Shown: in pieces, positions 52,592 to 61,748 of the stretch
How positions within the stretch are numbered: position 1 is the first letter of the stretch
Layout of the letters: every line of letters begins with the position of its first letter
Source of the DNA: Ciceribacter sp. L1K22
GTDB lineage: Bacteria > Pseudomonadota > Alphaproteobacteria > Rhizobiales > Rhizobiaceae
Reading direction: 5' to 3'
DNA length: 64,000 bases
Assembly: GCF_017599385.1 (NCBI RefSeq)
Contig: NZ_JAGFPK010000001.1
Location: 3,603,436-3,667,435 of the forward strand
Program-made: the position numbers and the translations under genes
Notes under the pieces: generated by a model
Database searches by the model: none
Seen by the model: the letters and a program-made list of their open reading frames with translations, nothing else
Told to the model about the DNA's origin: nothing

Positions 52592-55249
52592 ATGTCCTGT
52601 GAAACCAAGACGACCTGCCCCTATTGCGGCGTCGGCTGCGGCGTGATCGCCGCAGTTGACGACGAGGGCAAGGTCAGCGTGCGGGGAGACCCGGACCATC
52701 CCGCCAATTTCGGTCGTCTTTGCTCCAAGGGTTCGGCGCTCGCCGAAACGCTCGACCTTGAAGGTCGCGCGCTTCATCCGGAAATCCATGGCCAACCCGC
52801 CGCTTGGGATGAGGCACTTGATCTCGTCGCCTCGGCCTTCCAGCGGACGATCGCCGATCATGGACCCGATTCCGTTGCGTTTTACGTCTCCGGACAGTTG
52901 CTGACGGAGGACTATTACGTCGCCAACAAGCTGATGAAGGGGTTCATCGGCTCCGCCAATATCGACACGAATTCTCGTTTGTGCATGGCCTCATCGGTGG
53001 CAGGTCACCGCCGAGCCTTCGGATCCGATACCGTACCGGCGTGCTACGAGGACTTGGAACTCGCCGACCTCGTAGTTCTCGTTGGCTCCAATATGGCTTG
53101 GTGCCATCCGGTCCTCTTTCAGCGTCTCGCTGCTGCCAAAGCTGCACGTCCCGCCATGAACGTGGTGGTCATTGATCCGCGTAGGACCGCGACGTGTGAT
53201 CTCGCAGACCTGCATCTGCCGGTGCGCGCCGACGGCGACGTTGCACTTTTCAATGGTCTCCTTGGCTACCTTGCAGACAGCGGGACGATTGACTTGGACT
53301 ATATGGCGAAGCACACGACAGGATTTCCTGAAGCGCTCCGGGCTGCTGGCCATCCAAGCATACACGACGTTTCGGAAGCCACTGGTGTACCCACCATCCT
53401 TATCCGCCAGTTCTTCAGTATATTCGGAAATACGAACAAGGTTGTCACCTGCTACAGCCAAGGCGTCAACCAGTCATCGGTCGGAACCGACAAGGTCAAC
53501 GTTATTCTCAATTGTCATCTTGCAACGGGCCGGATTGGTCAGCCCGGCATGGGGCCATTGTCTCTTACCGGCCAACCAAACGCCATGGGCGGCCGCGAGG
53601 TCGGCGGGCTCGCCAACATGTTGGCGGCCCACATGGCGATCGAGAACCCGGTTCACCGCGAGCGCGTGAAGCGCTTCTGGAAGTCGCCAGTCATCGCGGA
53701 CAAGCCCGGCCTGAAGGCCGTCGACATGTTCGATGCCGTCGCGGACGGCCGGATCAAGGCAATCTGGATCATGTCGACAAATCCTGTGGTGTCCATGCCC
53801 GATGCCGACAGGGTGAAGGCTGCGCTCCGCACCTGTCCCTTTGTGGTGGTCTCCGATATCCAGACGGACACCGACACCGCCCGTCTCGCCCATGTCCTCC
53901 TTCCGACCGCCGGATGGGGTGAAAAATCTGGCACCGTCACGAATTCTGAACGTCGCGTCTCCCGACAGCGACCGTTTCTGCCCGCCCCTGCCGAGGCCCG
54001 CGCCGACTGGTGGCAATTGGCAGAGATCGGCAAACGACTGGGCTTCAGTGCGGAGTTCGACTACGAGGGTCCGCCAGCGATTTTTGCGGAGCACGCAGCT
54101 CTGTCCGCATTCGAGAATGATGGTCAACGTGATTTCGACCTCGGCGGCCACATAGGCATGGACGCCTCGACCTACGACACTCTCGCGCCTTTCCAGTGGC
54201 CTTTGCGCAAAGACGGATCATCCACGCCCCGATTTTTCGCAGAAGGCGGTTTCTTCACAGCCGACCGAAGGGCGTGCCTCGTGCCGGTGGCGACACCTGC
54301 GAAGGTCGAAGCGGATAGCCGTTTTTGCTTCACTCTGAATACTGGTCGCATACGCGATCAATGGCACACGATGACACGAACGGGCAAAAGTGCGCGCCTG
54401 TCTGCCCACTACGCCGAGCCGTTTTGCGAAATCCATCCGACGGATGCCCAAAATGCGGGTATTGGCGACGCGGATCTTGTGCGTGTAGCGGCCGCAAACG
54501 GCCGTTCGATCGTCGTGCGGGCTCTGCTGACCGAACGGCAGATGCGCGGTGCGATTTTCGTTCCCATGCACTGGACGGGAGAGACGGCGCCAAGCGCGCG
54601 TGTTGACACCCTGGTCTCTCCCCATGTCGATCCGATCTCTGGACAACCTGCGCTGAAAATGGCCAGCGTATCGTTGGCGAGATATAAGGCTGAGTTTCAC
54701 GGGTTCCTGGTGGCAGCCATGCGGCCGACCGACCTTCCGTTCGCCTATTGGGCCATTGCCAGGACTGAGGGCGGCTACCGCCTGGAGTTCGCTGGGGACA
54801 TGCCGACCGACGGATGGGACGCCTGGTTGCGGCGCAGTCTGCAGCTAGGACGGAATCTCGACATGTCCGGTTATGTCGACGAGAAAGTGGGAGACCATCG
54901 GTTGCTCGCCTTCGAGGGCGAGAGGCTCTCGGCCGCTCTCTATGTCTCAGCGGACACGGTGTCGGTCTCGCGGCAGTGGGCCGCCGACCAGCTCATGCAA
55001 GTCCATGCGGACCATAATCTCCGCTCGAAGCTTTTTGCTGGTCGCCCGGAAGCCGGCCGACCCGACAAGGGTGCCATCGTGTGCTCATGCTATTCGGTCG
55101 GTGTCAACGAAATCAACGCCGCCGCACGAAGTGGTTGCCGCTCGGTAGAGGCGGTCGGTGCCGTATTGAATGCGGGGACGAATTGCGGGTCCTGCCGCCC
55201 CGAAATCAGGAGGATACTCGATGCGACGCATTGCCTTGCCGCAGAGTGA
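52592..55249 (+). CDS. nasA: Assimilatory nitrate reductase catalytic subunit NasA
   Basis: An 885-residue molybdenum bis-MGD enzyme. N-terminal [4Fe-4S] site CPYCGVGCGV with the fourth Cys in GRLCSKGSAL. Mo-binding region NSRLCMASSVAGHRRAFGSD, LTGQPNAMGGREVGGLANML. The C-terminal molydopterin dinucleotide-binding domain starts near NTGRIRDQWHTMTRTGKS. It ends in a BFD-like [2Fe-2S] domain (CSCYSVGVNEINAAARSG, NAGTNCGSCRPEI). It reduces cytoplasmic nitrate to nitrite for NirBD. Codon use near 53000-55000 differs a little from nirB. Confidence 0.94.
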   Translation: MSCETKTTCPYCGVGCGVIAAVDDEGKVSVRGDPDHPANFGRLCSKGSALAETLDLEGRALHPEIHGQPAAWDEALDLVASAFQRTIADHGPDSVAFYVSGQLLTEDYYVANKLMKGFIGSANIDTNSRLCMASSVAGHRRAFGSDTVPACYEDLELADLVVLVGSNMAWCHPVLFQRLAAAKAARPAMNVVVIDPRRTATCDLADLHLPVRADGDVALFNGLLGYLADSGTIDLDYMAKHTTGFPEALRAAGHPSIHDVSEATGVPTILIRQFFSIFGNTNKVVTCYSQGVNQSSVGTDKVNVILNCHLATGRIGQPGMGPLSLTGQPNAMGGREVGGLANMLAAHMAIENPVHRERVKRFWKSPVIADKPGLKAVDMFDAVADGRIKAIWIMSTNPVVSMPDADRVKAALRTCPFVVVSDIQTDTDTARLAHVLLPTAGWGEKSGTVTNSERRVSRQRPFLPAPAEARADWWQLAEIGKRLGFSAEFDYEGPPAIFAEHAALSAFENDGQRDFDLGGHIGMDASTYDTLAPFQWPLRKDGSSTPRFFAEGGFFTADRRACLVPVATPAKVEADSRFCFTLNTGRIRDQWHTMTRTGKSARLSAHYAEPFCEIHPTDAQNAGIGDADLVRVAAANGRSIVVRALLTERQMRGAIFVPMHWTGETAPSARVDTLVSPHVDPISGQPALKMASVSLARYKAEFHGFLVAAMRPTDLPFAYWAIARTEGGYRLEFAGDMPTDGWDAWLRRSLQLGRNLDMSGYVDEKVGDHRLLAFEGERLSAALYVSADTVSVSRQWAADQLMQVHADHNLRSKLFAGRPEAGRPDKGAIVCSCYSVGVNEINAAARSGCRSVEAVGAVLNAGTNCGSCRPEIRRILDATHCLAAE

Positions 55250-56705
55250 TGGGCAGCCGCGCATTGCAGCGCTGGCAAAGCTCCCGGTTTTCTGGAACCT
55301 TTCAGGAAAGCGCGTCGTCATTGCAGGCGGTTCTGATGGCGCCGCCTGGAAAGTCGAGCTGCTACAGGCTTGCGGCGCCGAGGTCGAGCTTTACTGCGAG
55401 ACCGATTACCTTGGCGAGACCATGAAGGCGCTTGTCGCGAGGACCGCAATGACCCATCATGCGCATCCTTGGCACTGCGGTATCTTCGGCAGAGCCGCCC
55501 TCGCGGTGGCCGATTGCGAAACGGAAGAGGAGGCTCGTGCTTTTTTCTGTGCGGCGCGCGCGGCAGCGGTTCCGGTCAACATCATCGACAAGCCCGCGTA
55601 CTGCCAGTTCCAGTTCGGCTCGATCGTCAACCGCTCCCCTGTCATCGTTTCGATTTCCACCGATGGGGCTGCACCCATTTTGGCGCAAGCCATCCGCCAG
55701 CGGATCGAAACGCTGCTTCCGCACTCCCTGAGAGAGTGGGCGCGTCTGGCGCAAACGTTGCGGAGCGCGGTCAACATGAAGCTGTCGCAGGGCGGTGCCA
55801 GACGTCTGTTCTGGGAGCGTTTCGTCAACCGCAGCCTGTCGACCAATGAGCCGCCCACAGCGGCTACGGTCGATCAATTGTTTGCGAACGCGGGACAGAT
55901 CGCGTCAGAATCAACGTCTGGATCGGTGACGCTGGTCGGAGCTGGGCCCGGGGCTGCCGAGCTCCTGACGTTGAAGGCGATGCGAGCGCTGCAAGCTGCG
56001 GACGTCATCCTGTTTGACGATCTTGTGTCGGCGGAGGTCCTGGAGCTGGCAAGGCGCGAGGCAAAACGGTTTCTGGTTGGCAAAAGGGGTGGGAGAGAAA
56101 GCTGCCGCCAAGACGATATCAACGACATGATGGTGCGTTTCGCCAAAGCGGGCAAACGTGTGGTGCGTCTGAAGTCGGGCGATCCGATGATTTTCGGACG
56201 CGCTGGCGAAGAAATCGCGAGGTTGGAGAATGAAGGAATTCACGTCGATGTCGTGCCTGGCATCACAGCCGCGTCAGCCATGGCGGCGTCCCTCAAGACG
56301 TCGCTCACCCACCGCGACCACGCACAGCAGGTGCGTTTTGTCACCGGTCATTCCCGCAACTACGAATTGCCCCGTACGATTGACTGGTTGTCGCTTGCCG
56401 ACGCAAACCAAACTTCAATTTTCTACATGGGCGGACGTATGGCGGGCCAGATCGAGCAGAGTCTCATGGATAATGGGATGAAGTCCGGTACACCCGTCGT
56501 CGTCGTATCCTCCGTCAGCCGTGCACAAGAACGCCGCTGGGCCGGCACCCTGTGTAACCTCGCTAAAGGAATGCAAACCATCGGTGTCGACGAACCTGTT
56601 TTAATAGGTATTGGAGACGTTTTTGGCGATGTTGCACTTGCCCGCGCCCAGCTCGTCCAATTGACTTCCAAAAAAAGGGTCAAACGCATTGAATTTCCGT
56701 TTTGA
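55221..56705 (+). CDS. cysG: Sirohaem synthase CysG (multifunctional)
   Basis: About 494 residues from ATG 55221, which has AGGAGG upstream within the nasA end; it overlaps nasA by 29 bases. N-terminal precorrin-2 dehydrogenase/ferrochelatase domain (LPVFWNLSGKRVVIAGGSDGAAWKVELLQACGAEVELY, VNIIDKPAYCQFQFGSIVNRSPVIVSISTDGAAPILAQ). C-terminal uroporphyrinogen-III methyltransferase domain (VTLVGAGPGAAELLTLKAMRALQAADVILFDDLVS, VRLKSGDPMIFGRAGEE, VVPGITAASAMAA). It supplies the sirohaem used by NirB, explaining its position at the operon end. Confidence 0.93.
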   Translation: MRRIALPQSDGQPRIAALAKLPVFWNLSGKRVVIAGGSDGAAWKVELLQACGAEVELYCETDYLGETMKALVARTAMTHHAHPWHCGIFGRAALAVADCETEEEARAFFCAARAAAVPVNIIDKPAYCQFQFGSIVNRSPVIVSISTDGAAPILAQAIRQRIETLLPHSLREWARLAQTLRSAVNMKLSQGGARRLFWERFVNRSLSTNEPPTAATVDQLFANAGQIASESTSGSVTLVGAGPGAAELLTLKAMRALQAADVILFDDLVSAEVLELARREAKRFLVGKRGGRESCRQDDINDMMVRFAKAGKRVVRLKSGDPMIFGRAGEEIARLENEGIHVDVVPGITAASAMAASLKTSLTHRDHAQQVRFVTGHSRNYELPRTIDWLSLADANQTSIFYMGGRMAGQIEQSLMDNGMKSGTPVVVVSSVSRAQERRWAGTLCNLAKGMQTIGVDEPVLIGIGDVFGDVALARAQLVQLTSKKRVKRIEFPF

Positions 56706-57022
56706 GTTCTCGTGGACGCCAGGATTTAGCTGAGCCGATAGAAAATTTCCTGGTTAACCCTTCAGCGGTCAAATTGTCGCTCCGACGTCGCGGAGTGTAC
56801 AATGATTGAGAATGCCATTGCCGAGAAGCTGAAGCCTCAGTCTAGTGATGATTTCAAAACGCGGCATCCCGAGGCACGGCTGACGATGCAGCAGATGACC
56901 TGTCTCTACGTTATTCGCGGAGCTACCTAGACGTTTCAGGATGACCGTTTAGCCGACAGTTAAAACGCTTGGTGCGAGGTTCACATCCGGGTCGACGAGA
57001 AGCGATATTCAAGCTGTTTTGT
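56706..57022. other. Convergent gap between cysG and dgoD
   Basis: About 320 bases between convergent operons. No clear terminator hairpin was found. It contains a short transposase-like frame at 56802-56930 (listed separately) and otherwise nothing recognisable. Confidence 0.5.
56802..56930 (+). pseudogene. Possible IS6-family transposase N-terminal fragment
   Basis: A 42-residue frame (MIENAIAEKLKPQSSDDFKT, then RHPEARLTMQQMTCLYVIRG). SSDDFK-x-RH-x-EA-x-L resembles the start of rhizobial IS6-type transposases (SSDDFKGRHYEATLI). The frame stops soon after, and no later transposase motif follows. The match is short, so the call is tentative. It would mark the boundary between the nitrate and galactonate modules. 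Confidence 0.35.
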
Positions 57023-58171
57023 TTACCACTCGGCGACACTGCCATCCTCGTGGCGCCATACGGGATTGCGCCAGCGATGGCCTTCCTTTTGCCGCTCGAT
57101 CACATACTGTTCGTCCACCTCGACACCTAGGCCGGGGCCCTGTGGGATGCTGACGAAACCTTCAGCATATTGGAATACCTCCTTGTTGGAGATGTAGTCG
57201 AGGATGTCGTTGCCGGTGTTGTAGTGAATTCCCAGGCTCTGTTCCTGTATAAAAGCGTTGTAGCTAACGGCATCGACCTGCAGGCAGGCGGCCAACGCAA
57301 TCGGACCGAGCGGACAATGCGGCGCGAGTGCCACATCATAGGCCTCCGCCATGGTGGCGATCTTGCGACATTCGGTGATGCCGCCGGCATGGGAGAGGTC
57401 GGGCTGCAGGATGTCGACAAAACCGTCAGACAGAACTGACTTGAAGTCCCAGCGCGAATAAAGCCTCTCCCCGAGAGCAATCGGTGTCGAGCAGTGATTG
57501 GCAATCTCGCGCAGCGCTTCGCGGTTTTCCGAAAGCACCGGCTCCTCGATGAACAGCAGGTTGTAAGGCTGAAGTTCCTTCGCGAGCACCTTAGCCATCG
57601 GGCGATGGACGCGGCCATGGAAATCCACGCCGATCCCGATATGGGGACCGACCGCTTCGCGGATGATGGCGATCGTTTCCACCGCCTTTTCGACCTTATC
57701 CCAGGTGTCGACGATCTGCATTTCCTCGCAGCCGTTCAGCTTGATGGCCTTGAAACCACGAGCAACGACATCGCGGGCGTTGTTGGCTACATCCGAGGGT
57801 CGGTCGCCGCCGATCCAGGAATAGACTTTGATCCGGTCACGTACCTGGCCACCGAGCAGTGCATGCACAGGCTGGCCGAGTACCTTCCCCTTGATGTCCC
57901 ATAGCGCTTGGTCGATGCCGGCGATCGCGCTCATATGTATGGCGCCGCCGCGATAGAAACCTGCGCGATACATTACCTGCCAATGATCCTCGATCAACAT
58001 CGGATCCTTGCCGATTAAATAGTCCGAAAGCTCGTGTACGGCGGCCTCGACCGTCAGAGAGCGACCTTCGACAACCGGCTCACCCCAACCGACAATGCCC
58101 TCGTCCGTTTCAATCTTCAGAAACATCCAGCGCGGCGGGACGATATAGGTTGTGAGCTTGGTGATTTTCAT
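57023..58171 (-). CDS. dgoD: D-galactonate dehydratase
   Basis: A 382-residue enolase-superfamily enzyme starting at ATG 58171; the frame also has ATG 58180, but the shorter form matches the E. coli length and numbering. Metal ligands Asp183, Glu209 and Glu235, and catalytic His185 and His285, are all present ([42 protein letters not shown]). Converts D-galactonate to 2-dehydro-3-deoxy-D-galactonate. Downstream of the GntR regulator gene in the same direction (39-base gap). Confidence 0.92.
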   Translation of the reverse strand: MKITKLTTYIVPPRWMFLKIETDEGIVGWGEPVVEGRSLTVEAAVHELSDYLIGKDPMLIEDHWQVMYRAGFYRGGAIHMSAIAGIDQALWDIKGKVLGQPVHALLGGQVRDRIKVYSWIGGDRPSDVANNARDVVARGFKAIKLNGCEEMQIVDTWDKVEKAVETIAIIREAVGPHIGIGVDFHGRVHRPMAKVLAKELQPYNLLFIEEPVLSENREALREIANHCSTPIALGERLYSRWDFKSVLSDGFVDILQPDLSHAGGITECRKIATMAEAYDVALAPHCPLGPIALAACLQVDAVSYNAFIQEQSLGIHYNTGNDILDYISNKEVFQYAEGFVSIPQGPGLGVEVDEQYVIERQKEGHRWRNPVWRHEDGSVAEW

Positions 58172-58210
58172 GCGTTTCATCTTCTCTGATGTCGCTGGCG
58201 TTGCGCCCGC

Positions 58211-59002
58211 CTATTTCATGTTGTTGCGACCGATCACCCGTTCGGCAGCCGCCAGATCGTGCACGGCAAGATCGAGCATGCGGTTTGACGCCTGCCTTGC
58301 CTTTTCTCCGTCGCGCATCCGCAGGGCTTCGACTAGTTCGCCATGGATATCCACGGCGTCCTCGCGGCTTTCAACTGCGATATTGGAGGCGTGCAAGGCG
58401 TAACGAAGGGCGGCATGGATGGCGCTCGACAGCCGCCGGAAGACCTGGTTATGGCTGGCGAGAAGAAGCACCGCGTGAAACTGCACGTCGGCCTCGGTGA
58501 AGCGTTCCGGATCGTCGCTCGAATCGCGCATCTGGTGCCATGCGCTTTCGAGATCGGCAATCTGCTGCGTCGTTGCACGGCTGGCCGCCAGTTCCGCGGC
58601 GACAGGCTCGATCGTCCGCCTCGCTTCGAGGATGCAGCTGAGCAGGTCGAAATCCTTGATGTAGGGGCCGATCCATTCCAGCACGTCGGCGTCGAGGATA
58701 TTCCAGTCATCCTTGTCGCAGACAATGGTGCCGACCCTAGGCTTGCCAAGCAGCAGCCCCTTGGACTCGAGGACTTTCAGCGACTCACGGATGACGGTGC
58801 GGCTGACGCCGTAGATATTGCATAGATCGTTTTCGCGTGGCAGCTGCGACCCAGGTGGATAACGATTTGCGCAGATGTCTTGTGCAATTGCCGCTGTAAT
58901 GCTGCGTCGGACACGTGGTCGGCGAACCGTGACCGGTTCCTGCCCTTCGCTGTAATGCTCCAAGCGTGTCACCCCCGCCTCCCTCTGCCGTCTGACGCTC
59001 AT
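58211..59002 (-). CDS. GntR/FadR-type (FCD) regulator, DgoR-like
   Basis: A 263-residue regulator. Winged helix at about residues 30-95 (ITAAIAQDICANRYPPGSQLPRENDLCNIYGVSRTVIRESLKVLESKGLL) and C-terminal FCD domain (ILEARRTIEPVAAELAA, FTEADVQFHAVLLLASHNQVFRRL, HGELVEALRMRDGEKARQASNRMLD), which binds metal and small acids. The first 28 residues are an extension before the HTH, so a later start is possible. The galactonate dehydratase neighbour points to a galactonate-responsive repressor. A perfect inverted repeat lies 74 bases upstream of its start. Confidence 0.85.
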   Translation of the reverse strand: MSVRRQREAGVTRLEHYSEGQEPVTVRRPRVRRSITAAIAQDICANRYPPGSQLPRENDLCNIYGVSRTVIRESLKVLESKGLLLGKPRVGTIVCDKDDWNILDADVLEWIGPYIKDFDLLSCILEARRTIEPVAAELAASRATTQQIADLESAWHQMRDSSDDPERFTEADVQFHAVLLLASHNQVFRRLSSAIHAALRYALHASNIAVESREDAVDIHGELVEALRMRDGEKARQASNRMLDLAVHDLAAAERVIGRNNMK

Positions 59003-59075
59003 TGTCTACCTGAATTTGCAGGGGCCTCAGATATCGCACCCCCATGCCCAATCGGCAATTCGCAATCTTTATCCT

Positions 59076-59112
59076 AATCATCATACCAAGACAATTGACT
59101 GGTATGATGATT
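59076..59112. promoter_or_regulatory. Candidate GntR operator, 13-bp perfect inverted repeat
   Basis: AATCATCATACCA (59076-59088) and its exact complement TGGTATGATGATT (59100-59112) are separated by 11 bases. The pair sits in the divergent promoter region between the GntR regulator and the sugar ABC operon. The TGGTATGATGA half-site resembles operators of FCD-type GntR proteins. It probably controls both directions. Confidence 0.7.
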
Positions 59113-59176
59113 TAACTTAATTCTTGACTGCTGTCGGGAGGCAGTTGCTCAGTTTTTGAGATTTGGGAGAGATCAC

Positions 59177-60160
59177 ATGCGTTCATGGAAAGCAGCCATT
59201 CTGGCTGGCGTTGTCGCGTTCGCGGCTGCCGGCACAACCTATGCCGCCGACATCAAGATTGGTTTTATCGTCAAGCAGCCGGAAGAACCCTGGTTCCAGG
59301 ACGAGTGGAAATTCGCCGATCAAGCTGCGACGGAAAAGGGCTTCACCCTCGTCAAGATTGGCGCGGAGGATGGCGAAAAGGTCATGTCGGCGATCGACAA
59401 TCTGGCTGCCCAGGGTGCGCAGGGCTTCATCGTATGCACGCCCGATGTCAAGCTTGGCCCGGGCATCGTGGCCAAGGCGATGGCCAATGACCTGAAGCTG
59501 ATGACTGTTGATGATCGTCTCGTCGGTGCCGATGGGAATGCGCTCGAAGACGTTGTGCATATGGGCATTTCGGCGACCAAGATCGGCGAGACCGTTGGCC
59601 AGGCACTGGCCGACGAAATCAAGAAGCGCGGTTGGGACATGAAGAACGTCGGCGCCATCCGCGTGTCCTACGACCAGCTGCCGACCGCCGTCGACCGAGT
59701 TGAAGGTGCGATTGCAGCCCTGAAGGCTGCAGGCTTCCCGGCAGAAAATATCTATGATGCGCCTCAGGCCAAGACCGACACGGAAGCGGCCCTGAATGCG
59801 GCCACCACCGTGCTCAACAAGCATGCTGACGTGAAGCACTGGATCGCCTTCGGCCTCAATGACGAAGCTGTCCTTGGCGCCGTTCGTGCCACCGAGTCGG
59901 TCGGTATTTCTGCTGACAACGTCATCGGCGTTGGCATTGGTGGTGCAGAATCAGCGATCAACGAGTTCAAGAAGCCTACGCCGACCGGCTTCTTCGGCAC
60001 GGTTATCATTTCGCCAAAGCGCCACGGCTATGAGACTGCGATGAACATGTACGAGTGGGTTGCCAACGACAAGGAGCCGGAAAAACTGACGCTGACCGCC
60101 GGCGCACTTGCTGTGCGCGGTGACTATGACGCTGTGCGCAAGGATCTCGGGATCGAGTAA
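59177..60160 (+). CDS. Sugar ABC transporter periplasmic binding protein (AraF-like)
   Basis: About 327 residues from ATG 59177, preceded by GGGAGAG. Signal peptide (AAILAGVVAFAAAGTTYA) cut near residue 24. Core of a type I periplasmic binding protein of the arabinose branch: IKIGFIVKQPEEPWFQDEWKFADQAATEKGFTLVKIG, IVCTPDVKLGPGIV, VDDRLVGADG, RVEGAIAALKAAGFP, IAFGLNDEAVLGAVRATE. The E. coli arabinose-binding protein has similar PEEPWFQTEW and DDQ segments. The dgo context makes galactose or arabinose a likely ligand. Confidence 0.9.
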   Translation: MRSWKAAILAGVVAFAAAGTTYAADIKIGFIVKQPEEPWFQDEWKFADQAATEKGFTLVKIGAEDGEKVMSAIDNLAAQGAQGFIVCTPDVKLGPGIVAKAMANDLKLMTVDDRLVGADGNALEDVVHMGISATKIGETVGQALADEIKKRGWDMKNVGAIRVSYDQLPTAVDRVEGAIAALKAAGFPAENIYDAPQAKTDTEAALNAATTVLNKHADVKHWIAFGLNDEAVLGAVRATESVGISADNVIGVGIGGAESAINEFKKPTPTGFFGTVIISPKRHGYETAMNMYEWVANDKEPEKLTLTAGALAVRGDYDAVRKDLGIE

Positions 60161-60223
60161 TCCGATTTTCGCAAATCTGCCCGGCGGCGATCAGCCGGCG
60201 TCGGGCCCCTCTGCGGAGCTTTC

Positions 60224-61732
60224 ATGGCCTTTCTCGAATTCAAAGATATCAGCAAGGGCTATCCCGGCGTCCAGGCCCTATCGAACGTGTCCTTCTCAGT
60301 GAAAAAGGGCGCCGTTCATGGCCTGATGGGCGAAAATGGCGCGGGCAAGTCGACCCTGATCCGTCTTCTGTCCGGCGACCAGTTTGCCGATACCGGCACC
60401 ATTTCCATCGACGGCGTAGCGCAGACCTACAAGTCGGTGCGCGATGCCTTCGCCTCGGGTGTGATCGTCATCCACCAGGAACTGCAGCTGGTCCCCGAAC
60501 TGACCGTTGCCGAAAACCTCTGGCTCGGTCGTTTCCCGTCATCCGCCGGTGTCATCAACCGCCGCAGCCTGAGCGATAGCGTGGCTGCGAAGCTCCGCGA
60601 TATCGGCATCGATATCGATCCCGATGCCAAAGTGTCATCCCTGTCGATCGGCGAGCGCCAGATGGTCGAGATCGCCAAGGCTGTCATTCTCGATGCCCGG
60701 GTCATCGCGCTCGACGAACCCACTTCGTCCCTTTCCTCGCGTGAAAGCGAAGTGCTGTTCGCCCTGATCGACAAGCTGAAGGCCAAGGGCACGGTCATTC
60801 TTTATGTGTCGCACCGCCTCGACGAGATTTTCAGGCTTTGCGACAGCCTCACAGTATTGCGCGATGGCAAGCTTGCCGCCCATCACCCCGAGATCGCCAC
60901 CACGAGCCGTGACCAGATCATCGCCGAGATGGTTGGTCGCGAAATCAGCAATATCTGGGGCTGGCGCGCCCGTGATTTCGGACCCATGCGCCTTGAGGTC
61001 TCTGATCTTAAAGGCCCCAATCTGCGCCAGCCGATCAGCTTTTCCGTGCGCCAGGGCGAGATTCTCGGATTCTTCGGCCTGATCGGTGCCGGGCGCAGCG
61101 AAATGGCGCGGCTGCTGTTTGGCGCGGACAGGCGTGACGGCGGCAAGGTCGTTGTCGATGGCGTCACCGTCACAGCCAATAGCCCCGGCGCATCGATCCG
61201 GTCCGGCATCGTGCTTTGCCCGGAAGATCGCAAGCATGACGGCATCGTGCAGGGGCGGTCGATCGAAGAAAACATCACGATTTCCTCGCGCCGGCACTTT
61301 TCGCCTTTCGGGATACTCAGCCCGACGAAGGAAGCCTCAGTCGCCGATGATTTCATTTCAAGGCTCAAGGTTCGCACCCCCTCTCGCCTCCAGGACATCA
61401 TCAACCTGTCCGGTGGCAACCAGCAGAAGGTCATTCTCGGACGCTGGCTGTCCGAACAGGGCGTCAAGGTACTCGTCATCGACGAGCCGACGCGCGGCAT
61501 CGACATCGGCGCAAAGGCGGAAATCTACGAAATCCTCTATGGCCTCGCAGCCGAAGGCATGGCGATCATCGTCATCTCCAGCGAATTGCCTGAAGTCATG
61601 GGGATATCCGACCGGATCATGGTGATGTGTCAGGGACATGTGGCCGCAGACGTCTCGCGTCCTGATTTCCACGAGCGCCTTATCCTTAGCGCCGCTCTGC
61701 CCGATCGCACAACAGCCGCCGCCACCCTCTAA
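60224..61732 (+). CDS. Sugar ABC transporter ATPase (AraG-like)
   Basis: A 502-residue protein with two ABC domains. First: GENGAGKSTLIRLLSGD (Walker A near residue 40), SIGERQMVEIAKAV, ALDEPTSSLSSRES. Second: GLIGAGRSEMARLLFGADRRDGG, a variant Walker A usual in the second half of such proteins, and LSGGNQQKVILGRWL, VLVIDEPTRGID. Standard length for AraG/XylG/MglA. Follows the binding protein by 63 bases. Confidence 0.92.
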   Translation: MAFLEFKDISKGYPGVQALSNVSFSVKKGAVHGLMGENGAGKSTLIRLLSGDQFADTGTISIDGVAQTYKSVRDAFASGVIVIHQELQLVPELTVAENLWLGRFPSSAGVINRRSLSDSVAAKLRDIGIDIDPDAKVSSLSIGERQMVEIAKAVILDARVIALDEPTSSLSSRESEVLFALIDKLKAKGTVILYVSHRLDEIFRLCDSLTVLRDGKLAAHHPEIATTSRDQIIAEMVGREISNIWGWRARDFGPMRLEVSDLKGPNLRQPISFSVRQGEILGFFGLIGAGRSEMARLLFGADRRDGGKVVVDGVTVTANSPGASIRSGIVLCPEDRKHDGIVQGRSIEENITISSRRHFSPFGILSPTKEASVADDFISRLKVRTPSRLQDIINLSGGNQQKVILGRWLSEQGVKVLVIDEPTRGIDIGAKAEIYEILYGLAAEGMAIIVISSELPEVMGISDRIMVMCQGHVAADVSRPDFHERLILSAALPDRTTAAATL

Positions 61733-61748
61733 CGCAGGACCGATATTC

